Positions 8,935 through 17,482 of a DNA stretch of 64,000 nt are shown piece after piece. Source of the stretch: Pacificoceanicola onchidii. GTDB lineage: Bacteria; Pseudomonadota; Alphaproteobacteria; Rhodobacterales; Rhodobacteraceae. The notes beneath the pieces are model-generated. The model searched no databases, was not told the origin of the DNA, and was given only the letters and a program-made list of their open reading frames with translations. Each line of letters begins with the position of its first letter. The first letter of the stretch is position 1. The stretch spans positions 124,001 through 188,000 of the forward strand of contig NZ_SRXY01000001.1 in the NCBI RefSeq assembly GCF_004804335.1, read 5' to 3'. The translations under genes and the position numbers were made by a program.

Positions 8935-10467
8935 GTGCCAGGACACCCGAATATCGTCGTCGTAATGGCTGACCAACTGGCGCCGCAGTTTTGCGGCGCT
9001 TACGGCCATCCCATTGCCAAGACCCCCAATATCGATGCGCTGGCGGCGCGCGGCATGCGGTTTGATGCTGCCTATTGCAACTCCCCGCTCTGCGCGCCGT
9101 CGCGCTTCTCTTTCATGTCGGGGCAGCTGATCAGCCGCATCGCCGCCTATGACAACGCGTCGGAGTTCCGCGCCAGCGTGCCGACGTTTGCCCATTACCT
9201 GCAAGCTTTGGGGTATCGCACCTGCCTTTCCGGCAAGATGCACTTTGTCGGCCCGGATCAGAAACACGGGTTTCAGGATCGTGTCACCACGGACATCTAC
9301 CCCTCCGATTTCGCATGGACCCCCGATTGGGAGGCCCATGATGAGCGCATCGACAAGTGGTATCACAACATGCAGACGGTCAAGGAAAGCGGCGTGGCCG
9401 TGGCCACCTTCCAGACCGATTATGATGACGAGGTTGGCTTTGCCGCGCGGCGGTGGCTGATTGACCGGGGCCGCGACCGCGCCCACGGATCGGATGCGCC
9501 CTTCTGTCTGGTGGCCAGCTTCATCCACCCGCATGACCCTTACGTGGCGCAGCCGGAATGGTGGGATCTTTACGAAGACGTCGAGATCGACATGCCCGCG
9601 CACGCTTTGTCACCCGAAGAACAGGATCCGTTTTCGCGGCGGGTCATGGACGGGATCGAGGCCAGCTACGTGCCTTTGACCGAGGAAGAGGTGCGCCGGG
9701 CGCGGCGGGCTTATCTGGCGAACGTGAGTTATTTCGACAGCAAGCTGGGCGAGATCGTCAAGTCGCTGGAAGACATCGGCGCGCTTGAAGACACGATCCT
9801 CATCGTCACCGCCGACCACGGCGATATGCTGGGTGAGCGCGGACTCTGGTACAAGATGAACTTCTTCGAGCACTCCGCCCGCGTGCCGCTGATCATGGCC
9901 GGTCCCGGCGTAGCGCAGGGCGCGGCGGCCAACGCCTGCTCGCTGCTCGACCTTTTGCCGACCTTTATCGAGATCGGCGGCGGAGATGCGCAGATGCTTG
10001 GCGAGCCGATCGACGGGCGTTCGCTCATGGCGCTGGCCCGGGGCGAGGCCGATCCCGTGGACGAGGCCATCGGAGAATACTGCGCCGAGATGACCCCCTA
10101 CCCGGTTTTCATGATCCGGCGCGGGCCGCTAAAATACATCCATTGTGACCCGGATCCGCCGCAGCTTTATGATTTGTCTGCCGACCCGCTGGAGACACGC
10201 AACCTTGCGGCTGATCCGGCCTATGCAAAGGCCGCCGCCGCGTTTGCATCTGAGGTCGCCGAACGGTGGGACAGCGAAACCCTGCGCCGCGATGTGATTG
10301 CCACGCAGAAGTCCCGCCGCGCGCTGCACGCCTCCATGCAAGCCGGAGCCGGGGAGCATTGGGACTACAACCCACCCAGCGACGCCAGCCAGCAATACGT
10401 GCGCAATCACATGGACTGGACCGAGGCCGCAGGCCGCTACCGGTATCCGCCTCTCAAGGAGCAATGA
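8935..10467 (+). CDS. betC: Choline-sulfatase (choline-O-sulfate to choline + sulfate)
   Basis: A 510-residue type I sulfatase that closely follows choline-sulfatase. Metal ligand D13 in MADQ, the formylglycine motif C53-A-P-S-R57, the segment SGKMHFVGPDQ, the DIYPSDFAWTPDW stretch and HPHDPY are all BetC hallmarks, and length fits. The GTG start at 8935 is supported by AGGAGG nine bases upstream; a TTG-started extension to 8863 is less likely. No signal peptide, so cytoplasmic. It would liberate choline for betaine synthesis. It needs a formylglycine-generating or anaerobic maturase from elsewhere. Confidence 0.85.
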   Translation: MPGHPNIVVVMADQLAPQFCGAYGHPIAKTPNIDALAARGMRFDAAYCNSPLCAPSRFSFMSGQLISRIAAYDNASEFRASVPTFAHYLQALGYRTCLSGKMHFVGPDQKHGFQDRVTTDIYPSDFAWTPDWEAHDERIDKWYHNMQTVKESGVAVATFQTDYDDEVGFAARRWLIDRGRDRAHGSDAPFCLVASFIHPHDPYVAQPEWWDLYEDVEIDMPAHALSPEEQDPFSRRVMDGIEASYVPLTEEEVRRARRAYLANVSYFDSKLGEIVKSLEDIGALEDTILIVTADHGDMLGERGLWYKMNFFEHSARVPLIMAGPGVAQGAAANACSLLDLLPTFIEIGGGDAQMLGEPIDGRSLMALARGEADPVDEAIGEYCAEMTPYPVFMIRRGPLKYIHCDPDPPQLYDLSADPLETRNLAADPAYAKAAAAFASEVAERWDSETLRRDVIATQKSRRALHASMQAGAGEHWDYNPPSDASQQYVRNHMDWTEAAGRYRYPPLKEQ

Positions 10468-10468
10468 C

Positions 10469-11263
10469 ATGAAACTTCAGGGAAAAACTGCCCTTGTAAC
10501 CGGCGGGCGTGGCGGGATTGGCCGAGCCATTGTCGCGCGGTTCCTGCGCGAAGGGGCCACGGTCTATGCCGCCGATCTGACGCCGCAGGGGTCGCTGGCC
10601 GAACATGACGACGACGGCAGCCGCTTTGTCGCGATGAACGTGGCGGATGAGGCCGCTGTGAAGGCCGCCATGCAGCAGGTCGATGCGGAAGACGGCAAGC
10701 TCGACATCCTCGTGAATGCCGCCGGGATCGAGATCGAGAAGACCATCGAAGACACCTCTTTGGAAGAATGGAACCAGAGCTTTGCGGTGAATGTGACCGG
10801 CACGTTCCTGACCTCGAAACATGCCCTGCCGCTGATGCGCAAGGCAGCTGCGGGCGGGGCCTCCGCCAGCCTGATCAACTTCGGCAGTTATGACGGGTTC
10901 ATCGCCGATCCCGGTCTCGCCGCCTATTGCGCAACGAAGGGGGCCGTTCACGCGTTGACCCGCGCCATGGCCTGCGATCATGGCCCCGAAGGCATCCGCG
11001 TCAACGCGATCTGCCCCGGCTATATCGACACCCCGATGTTGCAGAGCTTCTTCACCGGGGACGGCTCGGGCGGCGGCGGTCAGTCGATTGACCAACTGCA
11101 ACAGGCGGTGCGCGATGTGCACCCCATGCGGACCTACGGGACACCGGAGGACATTGCGAACCTCGTGAACTGGCTCGCCTCGGATGAGGCTCGCTATGCG
11201 AGCGGGCAGCTTTGGGTGCTGGACGGCGGGCTCTCCGCGCAAGTCCAGCAGATGAAACTGTGA
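10469..11263 (+). CDS. Short-chain dehydrogenase/reductase (SDR)
   Basis: A 264-residue classical SDR, NAD(P)-dependent. The cofactor motif TGGRGGIG is near residue 12, NAAG is in the middle, and the catalytic Tyr/Lys pair is in YCATK. It begins one base after the choline-sulfatase stop. A second SDR with similar sequence around the NAG motif lies further down the operon, suggesting two oxidation steps or two stereoisomers. Substrate unknown. Confidence 0.88.
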   Translation: MKLQGKTALVTGGRGGIGRAIVARFLREGATVYAADLTPQGSLAEHDDDGSRFVAMNVADEAAVKAAMQQVDAEDGKLDILVNAAGIEIEKTIEDTSLEEWNQSFAVNVTGTFLTSKHALPLMRKAAAGGASASLINFGSYDGFIADPGLAAYCATKGAVHALTRAMACDHGPEGIRVNAICPGYIDTPMLQSFFTGDGSGGGGQSIDQLQQAVRDVHPMRTYGTPEDIANLVNWLASDEARYASGQLWVLDGGLSAQVQQMKL

Positions 11264-11427
11264 AACTGGCAATTGCCCCCGGCGAGGTGGAAGCGGACGC
11301 GCAACCCCTGCTCTCCCTGCGCTTTGCAATTGGAGAACAGGCATGGCGCAACCCGCTCTGGATCCCGAACGGGCAGCGCCGCCATCTGGTCCTTGTCCCC
11401 AAGCCCGAAGAGGAGCCAACCTCATGA
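11260..11427 (+). CDS. Small translationally coupled protein (55 aa), unknown
   Basis: A 55-residue frame starting at GTG 11260, whose start overlaps the SDR stop (GTGA), and whose stop overlaps the ATG of the next gene (ATGA). It fills exactly the otherwise unexplained gap between two operon genes. The peptide has two short hydrophobic stretches and a proline- and acid-rich tail (PKPEEEPTS). No family recognised. It may be a small enzyme subunit or a coupling peptide; the tight overlaps at both ends are the main evidence that it is translated. Confidence 0.55.
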   Translation: MKLAIAPGEVEADAQPLLSLRFAIGEQAWRNPLWIPNGQRRHLVLVPKPEEEPTS

Positions 11428-12353
11428 GCAGATCCGTCATCATCACCTGCGCGCCAACGGGCGGCATTCACACGCCCACCATGTCCGAGCATCTGCCGAT
11501 CACGCCCAGCGAAATCGCCACCGCCAGCATCGAAGCCGCAGAGGCCGGGGCTTCGATCATCCATTTGCACGCCCGAGATCCGGACACCGGCAAACCCGAT
11601 CCGAACCCGGATCTGTTCATGGAGTTCCTGCCGCGTATCAAACAGGCCACCAATGCCGTCATGAATGTCTCGACCGGCGGCGGGCTGGGCATGACGCGCG
11701 AAGAACGGCTGCGCGCCGCAACCCGCGCCAGCCCGGAGATGGCCAGCATGAACATCGGGTCGATGAACTTCGGCATCTTCCCGATGAAGGGCAAGTATTC
11801 GAACTGGAAACATGCCTGGGAGCCCGAGTTCCTCGACATGACCCGCGACTTCATCTTTCGCAACACCTTCGCCGATATCGAGTACTGTCTGAAAGAGCTG
11901 GGCGAGGGTCACGGCACGCGCTTTGAATTTGAATGTTACGATCTGGGGCATCTCTACAACCTCGCCTGGATCCGCGATCAGGGTTGGATCGACGGGCCGA
12001 TCTTTGTGCAGATGGTGTTCGGAATCCTGGGCGGGGTTGGCGCGGATCTCGACAACCTGATGCACATGCACACCATTGCGAACAAGCTGTTTGGCGATGA
12101 GTATGAATGGTCGGTGCTGGCCGCTGGCCGTCACCAGATGCCCTTCACCACGCAAAGCGCGCTGCTTGGCGGGAACGTGCGCGTGGGGTTGGAAGACAGC
12201 CTCTATATCGGCCCCGGTGAGAAGGCCACGTCCAGCGCACAGCAGGTGCGGAAGATCCGCAATATCATTGAAAATCTGGGGCTTACCGTGGCCACACCCG
12301 AGGAGGCGCGCTTGCGCCTAGGCCTCAAGGGTGGCGATCAGGTGGGGTTCTGA
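11424..12353 (+). CDS. Beta-keto acid cleavage enzyme (BKACE, DUF849)
   Basis: A 309-residue TIM-barrel zinc enzyme of the BKACE family, which condenses a beta-keto acid with acetyl-CoA to give acetoacetate and a new CoA ester. Zinc ligands are visible in HLHAR (about residue 48); STGGG, the EFECYDLGHL segment and the VGLEDS signature near residue 255 are also present. Start at 11424 has GAGGAG upstream. Members cleave 3-dehydrocarnitine and 3-keto-5-aminohexanoate among others. Together with the dehydrogenase at the operon end, it suggests oxidation of a beta-hydroxy acid followed by cleavage. Confidence 0.88.
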   Translation: MSRSVIITCAPTGGIHTPTMSEHLPITPSEIATASIEAAEAGASIIHLHARDPDTGKPDPNPDLFMEFLPRIKQATNAVMNVSTGGGLGMTREERLRAATRASPEMASMNIGSMNFGIFPMKGKYSNWKHAWEPEFLDMTRDFIFRNTFADIEYCLKELGEGHGTRFEFECYDLGHLYNLAWIRDQGWIDGPIFVQMVFGILGGVGADLDNLMHMHTIANKLFGDEYEWSVLAAGRHQMPFTTQSALLGGNVRVGLEDSLYIGPGEKATSSAQQVRKIRNIIENLGLTVATPEEARLRLGLKGGDQVGF

Positions 12354-12365
12354 GGGGAGGAAAAG

Positions 12366-13787
12366 ATGCAGACAAAAATGCTGATCAATGGCGAGTTGGT
12401 GGCGGGCGCGGGTGACGCGCTGCCGATCATCGATCCCGCCACAGGCCGCGAGGTGGCGCAGGTTCATGAGGCGAGCGCCGAACAGGTCGAGGCGGCAGTG
12501 CGTACCTCCGAAGACGCGTTCGAGCGCTTCTCCCGCAGCACCCCGGCGGACCGCTCTGCGCTTCTGCTCCAGATCGCTGACGTGCTGGAGAGCCATCAGG
12601 ACGAACTGGCCGAGCTTGAAAGCCTCGACGTGGGCAAACCCTGGCCAAGCGCGCGCGATGACGAAATGCCGCTCACCATCGACACCTTCCGGTTCTTTGC
12701 CGGGGCCGCGCGCACCATGACCGGCTCGGCGGCGGGCGAGTATGTTGCCGGGCACACCAGCATGATCCGCCGTGATCCGGTTGGGCCGGTGGCGGCGATT
12801 GCGCCTTGGAACTATCCGTTGATGATGGCCGCATGGAAGCTTGCCGCACCGATTGCGGCGGGGTGCACCGTGGTTTTGAAACCTTCGGAACTCACGCCGC
12901 TGTCCACCCTGCGCGCTGCGGAGTTGCTGAACGATATCCTGCCCAAGGGCGTTCTGAACGTGATCCACGGGCGTGGGCTGTCCGTGGGCGACCAGCTGAT
13001 CAACAGCCCGGAAATGGAAGCGATCACCGTTACGGGCAGCCCCGCCACCGGCATGGCCGCGATGCGGGCCGCAAGCGAACAGATCCGCCACGTGCATCTG
13101 GAACTGGGCGGCAAAGCGCCGGTGATCGTCTTTGACGACGCAGACATTGACGCCGTGGCCGAGACCATCCGTTACGGCAGCTTTTTCAACGCGGGACAAG
13201 ACTGCGCCCAACCCTGCCGCGTCATGGTGCAGGACGGCGTTTATGACAGGCTCGTGGCCGCCGTGGAAGCACAGGTCAAGGAAATCCGGCTTGGCGCGCA
13301 AAAGGCCGAAGGCACCGAAATGGGGCCAATCGTGTCTGCCGCGCAGCGCGACCGTGTCGCCGCCTTTGTCGAGCGCGCGCGCGGTTCATGCGAGGTCGTC
13401 ACCGGGGGGGCAGCAGGCGACGGGGACGGTTTTTTCTATCAGCCGACGGTAATTGCCAACGTCGACAACAGCGCCGAAGTAGCGACGCAAGAGATCTTTG
13501 GCCCGGTGGTCAGCCTCTCGCGTTTCTCGGATGCGGATGAGGCGGTGCGCGTGGCCAACAGGGGACGGTACGGGCTGGCCTCCTCTGTCTGGACCGCCAA
13601 CGTGGGACGGGCGATGGATGTCACCAGCCGCCTGCGCTACGGCTTTACCTGGGTCAACACCCACGGGGTCGGCACGCCGGAAATGCCCTGGGCCGCGATG
13701 AAAGGCTCCGGCACCGGCTGCGACATGAGCGTCTACGCACTGGACGCCTATACCTCCATCCGCCACGTGATGCTGGCCCATGGATAA
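12366..13787 (+). CDS. Aldehyde dehydrogenase, betaine-aldehyde type
   Basis: A 473-residue NAD(P)-dependent aldehyde dehydrogenase, close in style to betaine aldehyde and gamma-aminobutyraldehyde dehydrogenases. Catalytic glutamate is in LELGGKAP and catalytic cysteine in NAGQDCAQP; APWNYP and the EIFGPVV segment are present. In this operon it could convert betaine aldehyde (from choline released by BetC) to glycine betaine, or another onium aldehyde. GGGAGG precedes the ATG. It overlaps the next gene by eight bases. Confidence 0.88.
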   Translation: MQTKMLINGELVAGAGDALPIIDPATGREVAQVHEASAEQVEAAVRTSEDAFERFSRSTPADRSALLLQIADVLESHQDELAELESLDVGKPWPSARDDEMPLTIDTFRFFAGAARTMTGSAAGEYVAGHTSMIRRDPVGPVAAIAPWNYPLMMAAWKLAAPIAAGCTVVLKPSELTPLSTLRAAELLNDILPKGVLNVIHGRGLSVGDQLINSPEMEAITVTGSPATGMAAMRAASEQIRHVHLELGGKAPVIVFDDADIDAVAETIRYGSFFNAGQDCAQPCRVMVQDGVYDRLVAAVEAQVKEIRLGAQKAEGTEMGPIVSAAQRDRVAAFVERARGSCEVVTGGAAGDGDGFFYQPTVIANVDNSAEVATQEIFGPVVSLSRFSDADEAVRVANRGRYGLASSVWTANVGRAMDVTSRLRYGFTWVNTHGVGTPEMPWAAMKGSGTGCDMSVYALDAYTSIRHVMLAHG

Positions 13788-14526
13788 CTGTGCAATTGTC
13801 ACCGGCGGCAGCCGGGGGATTGGCCGGGCGGTTGTGGATCGCCTGCTGAGCGATGGCTTTGATGTGGTCACATGCGGGCGCGGGGCGCGGCCCGTGGGTT
13901 TGCCCGATGCCGTGGTCTGGGTCACGGCGGATGTGTCAAAAACCGGCGACGCCGCCATGCTGATCGAAAAGGCGAACGCCGCTTTCGGGCGCATCGCCTT
14001 GCTCGTCAACAACGCCGGTGTGCAGGTCGAAAAAACCGTGGCCGACAGCGGCGATGACGACTGGGATCTGGTGATGAACGTCAACTGCAAAGGCGTCTTC
14101 AACATGTGCCGGGCCGCGCTACCGGACATGGCTGCGCACGGCGGCAACATCATCAACATCGGCTCGATTTCCGGCATGGTCGCGGACCCGAGCATGGCGC
14201 TATACAACGCCTCCAAAGCCTTTGTGCACGGGCTGACCCGGTCGATCGCCGTGGATCACGGCCCCAAGGTGCGCTGCAACGCGATCCGCCCCGGCTGGAT
14301 CATGACTGAGATGGCCGAAGACGGTTTTGCACTCGCCGGCGATCCGCAGAGGGCCATGGCAGACGCGCTGGCACGCCATCCCGTTGGCCGGTTCGGGCAG
14401 CCCGAAGACATCGCCAATTTGGTCTCGTGGCTGGCGTCGGATCAGTCTACCTATGTCTCGGGCGAATGCTTTACCGTTGATGGCGGCATGACCGCCGCCT
14501 CGCCCCTCAATCCGGGATTGTTCTGA
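13780..14526 (+). CDS. Short-chain dehydrogenase/reductase (SDR), second copy
   Basis: A 248-residue classical SDR with TGGSRGIG (about residue 7), NNAG, catalytic serine in NIGSISG, and YNASK. Its ATG lies within the end of the aldehyde dehydrogenase and its stop shares a base with the start of the next gene, so it is embedded in the operon. It is a paralogue of the SDR at 10469. Substrate unknown. Confidence 0.88.
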   Translation: MDNCAIVTGGSRGIGRAVVDRLLSDGFDVVTCGRGARPVGLPDAVVWVTADVSKTGDAAMLIEKANAAFGRIALLVNNAGVQVEKTVADSGDDDWDLVMNVNCKGVFNMCRAALPDMAAHGGNIINIGSISGMVADPSMALYNASKAFVHGLTRSIAVDHGPKVRCNAIRPGWIMTEMAEDGFALAGDPQRAMADALARHPVGRFGQPEDIANLVSWLASDQSTYVSGECFTVDGGMTAASPLNPGLF

Positions 14527-15452
14527 TGGAATTTCAACATACAGCCTGCCTGGGCGGCGGCGTTATCGGGGCCAGCTGGACAGCCTTGTTCCTCGCCTCT
14601 GGGCGTTCCGTGGCCGTTCATGATCCAGCGCCGGGCGTTGAAAAACAGGTGCGCGACTATGTCGAGATGGCCTGGCGCACGATGACGGAGCTGGGGCTGA
14701 CCGAGAATGGCAATCCCGATGCAATCAGCTTTCACAGCTCGGCGGCAGAGGCTGTGGCGGGGGCAGGTTTTGTGCAGGAAAACGTGCCCGAACGCCTGCC
14801 GATCAAACACGCCACCTTTGCCGAAATCGAGCCGGTTCTGGACGGCTCGGCCATCGTGGCAAGTTCGGCCTCAGGCCTGATGCTCAGCCAGATGCAGGGC
14901 GGCTGGAAAGACCCGGCGCGCTTTGTTCTGGGTCACCCCTTCAACCCGCCGCATCTGATCCCGCTGGTGGAGATCCTTGGCAACGACAAGACCGATCCCG
15001 CGGCTGTCGACGCAGCAGAGCGGTTTTATACCGGCATCGGCAAAGTGACCATTCGCGTCAACAAGGAGAAAAACGGTCATGTCGCCAATCGGTTGCAGGC
15101 AGCAATCTGGCGCGAGGCCATCTCTCTCGTGGTCGAAGGTGTTGTCAGTGTCGAGGATGCAGACAAGGCCGTCTGGGCCGGTCCGGGGCAACGTTGGGCT
15201 GCCATGGGGCCGACCATGCTGTTCAATCTCGGGGCAGGGGCCGGCGGCTTACAGAGTTTTTGTGACCATTTCAGTGACACGTTCAACGGCTGGTGGGACG
15301 ATCTCGGTCAGGTTCATCTGACGCCGGAAGTGGCGAAAACCCTGATCGACGGGGTCGAGGACGCGGCCCGGGGGCAAACACCGGCTGAACTCTCCGCCCG
15401 GCGCGACGCGCTGATCACCGCAATGCAAAAAGCAACGGCGGGACTGCGCTAA
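14526..15452 (+). CDS. 3-hydroxyacyl-CoA dehydrogenase family, carnitine dehydrogenase / gulonate dehydrogenase-like
   Basis: A 308-residue NAD-dependent beta-hydroxy acid dehydrogenase with an N-terminal Rossmann motif GGGVIGASW (residues 9-17), the substrate segment GHPFNPP, and a C-terminal helical domain (GPGQRWAAMGP) closest to the lambda-crystallin / L-gulonate dehydrogenase branch, with L-carnitine dehydrogenase a relative. It would make the beta-keto acid that the BKACE in the same operon cleaves. The match to true carnitine dehydrogenase is only partial in the C-terminal half, so carnitine is a guess. Last gene of the operon, convergent with the GGDEF/EAL gene. Confidence 0.82.
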   Translation: MEFQHTACLGGGVIGASWTALFLASGRSVAVHDPAPGVEKQVRDYVEMAWRTMTELGLTENGNPDAISFHSSAAEAVAGAGFVQENVPERLPIKHATFAEIEPVLDGSAIVASSASGLMLSQMQGGWKDPARFVLGHPFNPPHLIPLVEILGNDKTDPAAVDAAERFYTGIGKVTIRVNKEKNGHVANRLQAAIWREAISLVVEGVVSVEDADKAVWAGPGQRWAAMGPTMLFNLGAGAGGLQSFCDHFSDTFNGWWDDLGQVHLTPEVAKTLIDGVEDAARGQTPAELSARRDALITAMQKATAGLR

Positions 15453-15497
15453 GCCTGATTTGGGTTTTTCGTTCAGAGCGAAGTCTGCCGGGCGACG

Positions 15498-17360
15498 TCA
15501 CATCGCCCGCCGGGCCAGCGCGACGGGATCTTCTGCCCGCTGCCAAAAAAGCCCGCCTGTTTCCAGAAGAACCTCGCTCAGGGCGTCAACGTCCATCGGG
15601 CGGCCAAAATAGTACCCTTGCAGGTAGTCACATCCCATGTCGCGAGCGATGCGGGCGTGCGCTTCGGTTTCGACCCCTTCGGCAACCACCCGTGTGTTCA
15701 GGCTCTTGCCGATGTCGACAATGGATTGCAGCAGATCCCGGGCGGTTTTGCATTCGACGACAGGCTGTAGGAACTGGCGGTCGATCTTGAGCACCGAAGG
15801 TTTGATCTTCAGCAGTCCCTGAACCGAGGCATGGCCGGTGCCAAAATCATCCACCGCCACCGTGACCCCAAGTTCGTGCAATTCGTCCAGTGCCCAGCGG
15901 ATGCGATCCCCCATCTGTTCGAGGTAAACCGATTCCAGGATTTCCACCGTGAGGCGGCTGGGGCAGATGCCGGATTTGCGGATGTCGTGGATGAAGTTCG
16001 TATCTTCCAGCCGCCCGGCTGACACGTTGATGGCAACGCGCGGCAGCGGGACGCCCTCTGCGTCGATGTGGGCCAGCGTCTCGCGCAGCCGTGCAAATAC
16101 GATTTCGTCGATGCGGTTCACGATCCCCATTGTCTCCGCCACCCCAAGGAAGGCATCCGGAACCAGAAGTCCGCGTGACGGATGCTCCCAGCGTACAAGA
16201 ACCTCGGCGCTGGCAATCTGGCCCGTCTCTGCGTTGATGAGCGGCTGGAAAAACGGCACGAACTCCTGCCGGTCACAGGCGACCAGAAGCTCCGCTGCCA
16301 GCTGCTTGGTGGCGATCGCCTCTTCATGCATCTGGGCGGTGAAAAAGGACCAGCGGCCTCGCCCCTGCTTCTTGGCCTGGTACAGCGCCTTGTCCGCGTC
16401 GGCGACAACCTGATCGGGGTTCTTCATCTTGGCGTCAGCAATCGCAACGCCCACACTGGCGCTGGACGAGATGGTTTTGCCCTCGAATTTGAACGGCTTG
16501 CCAAGCTCGCGCACGATGTCGTCTGCAAGGCTGCTGATGCTCAGGGCACTGTCACCCAAAGGTTTGAGGACGATAAACTCATCGCCGCCAATCCGGGCAA
16601 TCAGGTCGCCCTGGTCCGTAACCGAACGCAGCACCTCAGAGACCGATACAAGCAGACGATCCCCGGCATCATGCCCAAGTGAATCGTTGATCGCCTTGAA
16701 CCGGTCAAGATCGACGTAAAGGATTGCAAAGTCCGTGCCGCCCTTGCGCAGTCCGCCCAGCCACGCCTTGAGTTTCTCTTCGAAGTGGCGCCGGTTCGAA
16801 AGGCCGGTCAGCGGGTCCTCGTTGGATTCACGGGCCACGGTGCGGGCCAGTTCATGCAGGCGTTTGTTCTCGCTCTTGAGCCGCAGAACTTCCCGCGTGT
16901 AATGCTCGATCAGCATCGGGCTGGCAGCGGCACCATCCGAAGAGGCGGTCTGCGCCAGAGGCTGCGCCTCTTCGACTTCGATCAACGAGCCAAGCCACCA
17001 ACGGTTGCCGCTTTTTGAATCCGAAAGCGGTGTCCAGTTCATCTGAACCCGGATCCGATCCCCGTTCTTGCGGTTGGTCGGCGTGGTGATGGTAAACCGC
17101 TCCCACTTCATGAGACGGTCGATGATCAGCAGGTGTGTGCCCTGCTCCGTGTCCGCGCCAATCAGGATCGTCCCGCGCTGCCCTATGGCCTCTTCGCAGG
17201 TGTAGCCCATGATCGAGCAGAAAGCCTTGTTGCACCACTGGATGACCATGACAGCGCCGTCATCGTCGCTGGCCATCGCGAGCATCAAACCTTCAGAGCA
17301 CTTCTGGGGCAAGGCTTCCAGGAGTTCTTCGGGAACGACGGACGAGACAATCGGGGCCAT
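15498..17360 (-). CDS. PAS-GGDEF-EAL c-di-GMP signalling protein
   Basis: About 620 residues: an N-terminal PAS sensor (roughly 15-130), a coiled linker, a GGDEF diguanylate cyclase domain with an intact GGDEF loop (RIGGDEF), and a C-terminal EAL phosphodiesterase domain in which the signature reads EVL (EVLVRW), a variant found in active enzymes; the downstream DDFGTG motif is intact. No membrane segments, so cytoplasmic. The start is uncertain: ATG at 17360 was chosen, but a TTG at 17445-17447 would add 29 residues. It stands alone between two catabolic blocks. Confidence 0.85.
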   Translation of the reverse strand: MAPIVSSVVPEELLEALPQKCSEGLMLAMASDDDGAVMVIQWCNKAFCSIMGYTCEEAIGQRGTILIGADTEQGTHLLIIDRLMKWERFTITTPTNRKNGDRIRVQMNWTPLSDSKSGNRWWLGSLIEVEEAQPLAQTASSDGAAASPMLIEHYTREVLRLKSENKRLHELARTVARESNEDPLTGLSNRRHFEEKLKAWLGGLRKGGTDFAILYVDLDRFKAINDSLGHDAGDRLLVSVSEVLRSVTDQGDLIARIGGDEFIVLKPLGDSALSISSLADDIVRELGKPFKFEGKTISSSASVGVAIADAKMKNPDQVVADADKALYQAKKQGRGRWSFFTAQMHEEAIATKQLAAELLVACDRQEFVPFFQPLINAETGQIASAEVLVRWEHPSRGLLVPDAFLGVAETMGIVNRIDEIVFARLRETLAHIDAEGVPLPRVAINVSAGRLEDTNFIHDIRKSGICPSRLTVEILESVYLEQMGDRIRWALDELHELGVTVAVDDFGTGHASVQGLLKIKPSVLKIDRQFLQPVVECKTARDLLQSIVDIGKSLNTRVVAEGVETEAHARIARDMGCDYLQGYYFGRPMDVDALSEVLLETGGLFWQRAEDPVALARRAM

Positions 17361-17482
17361 GCCCCACTGTACCCCGGTCGCGCCATCCACCAAAAAGAAT
17401 TCTGTGTCAGCGGTTAACCAATCCTTGCCGCAAAACAGACAGAGCAAGCGAAGAATGTGACCTCGCCGCTTCGGTCTCCCGG

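Noticed and set aside
7630-9603. 657-codon minus-strand frame over the Rieske and sulfatase genes
   Set aside because: It spans two well-supported genes on the other strand and its translation has no recognisable domain; a GC-rich antisense artefact.
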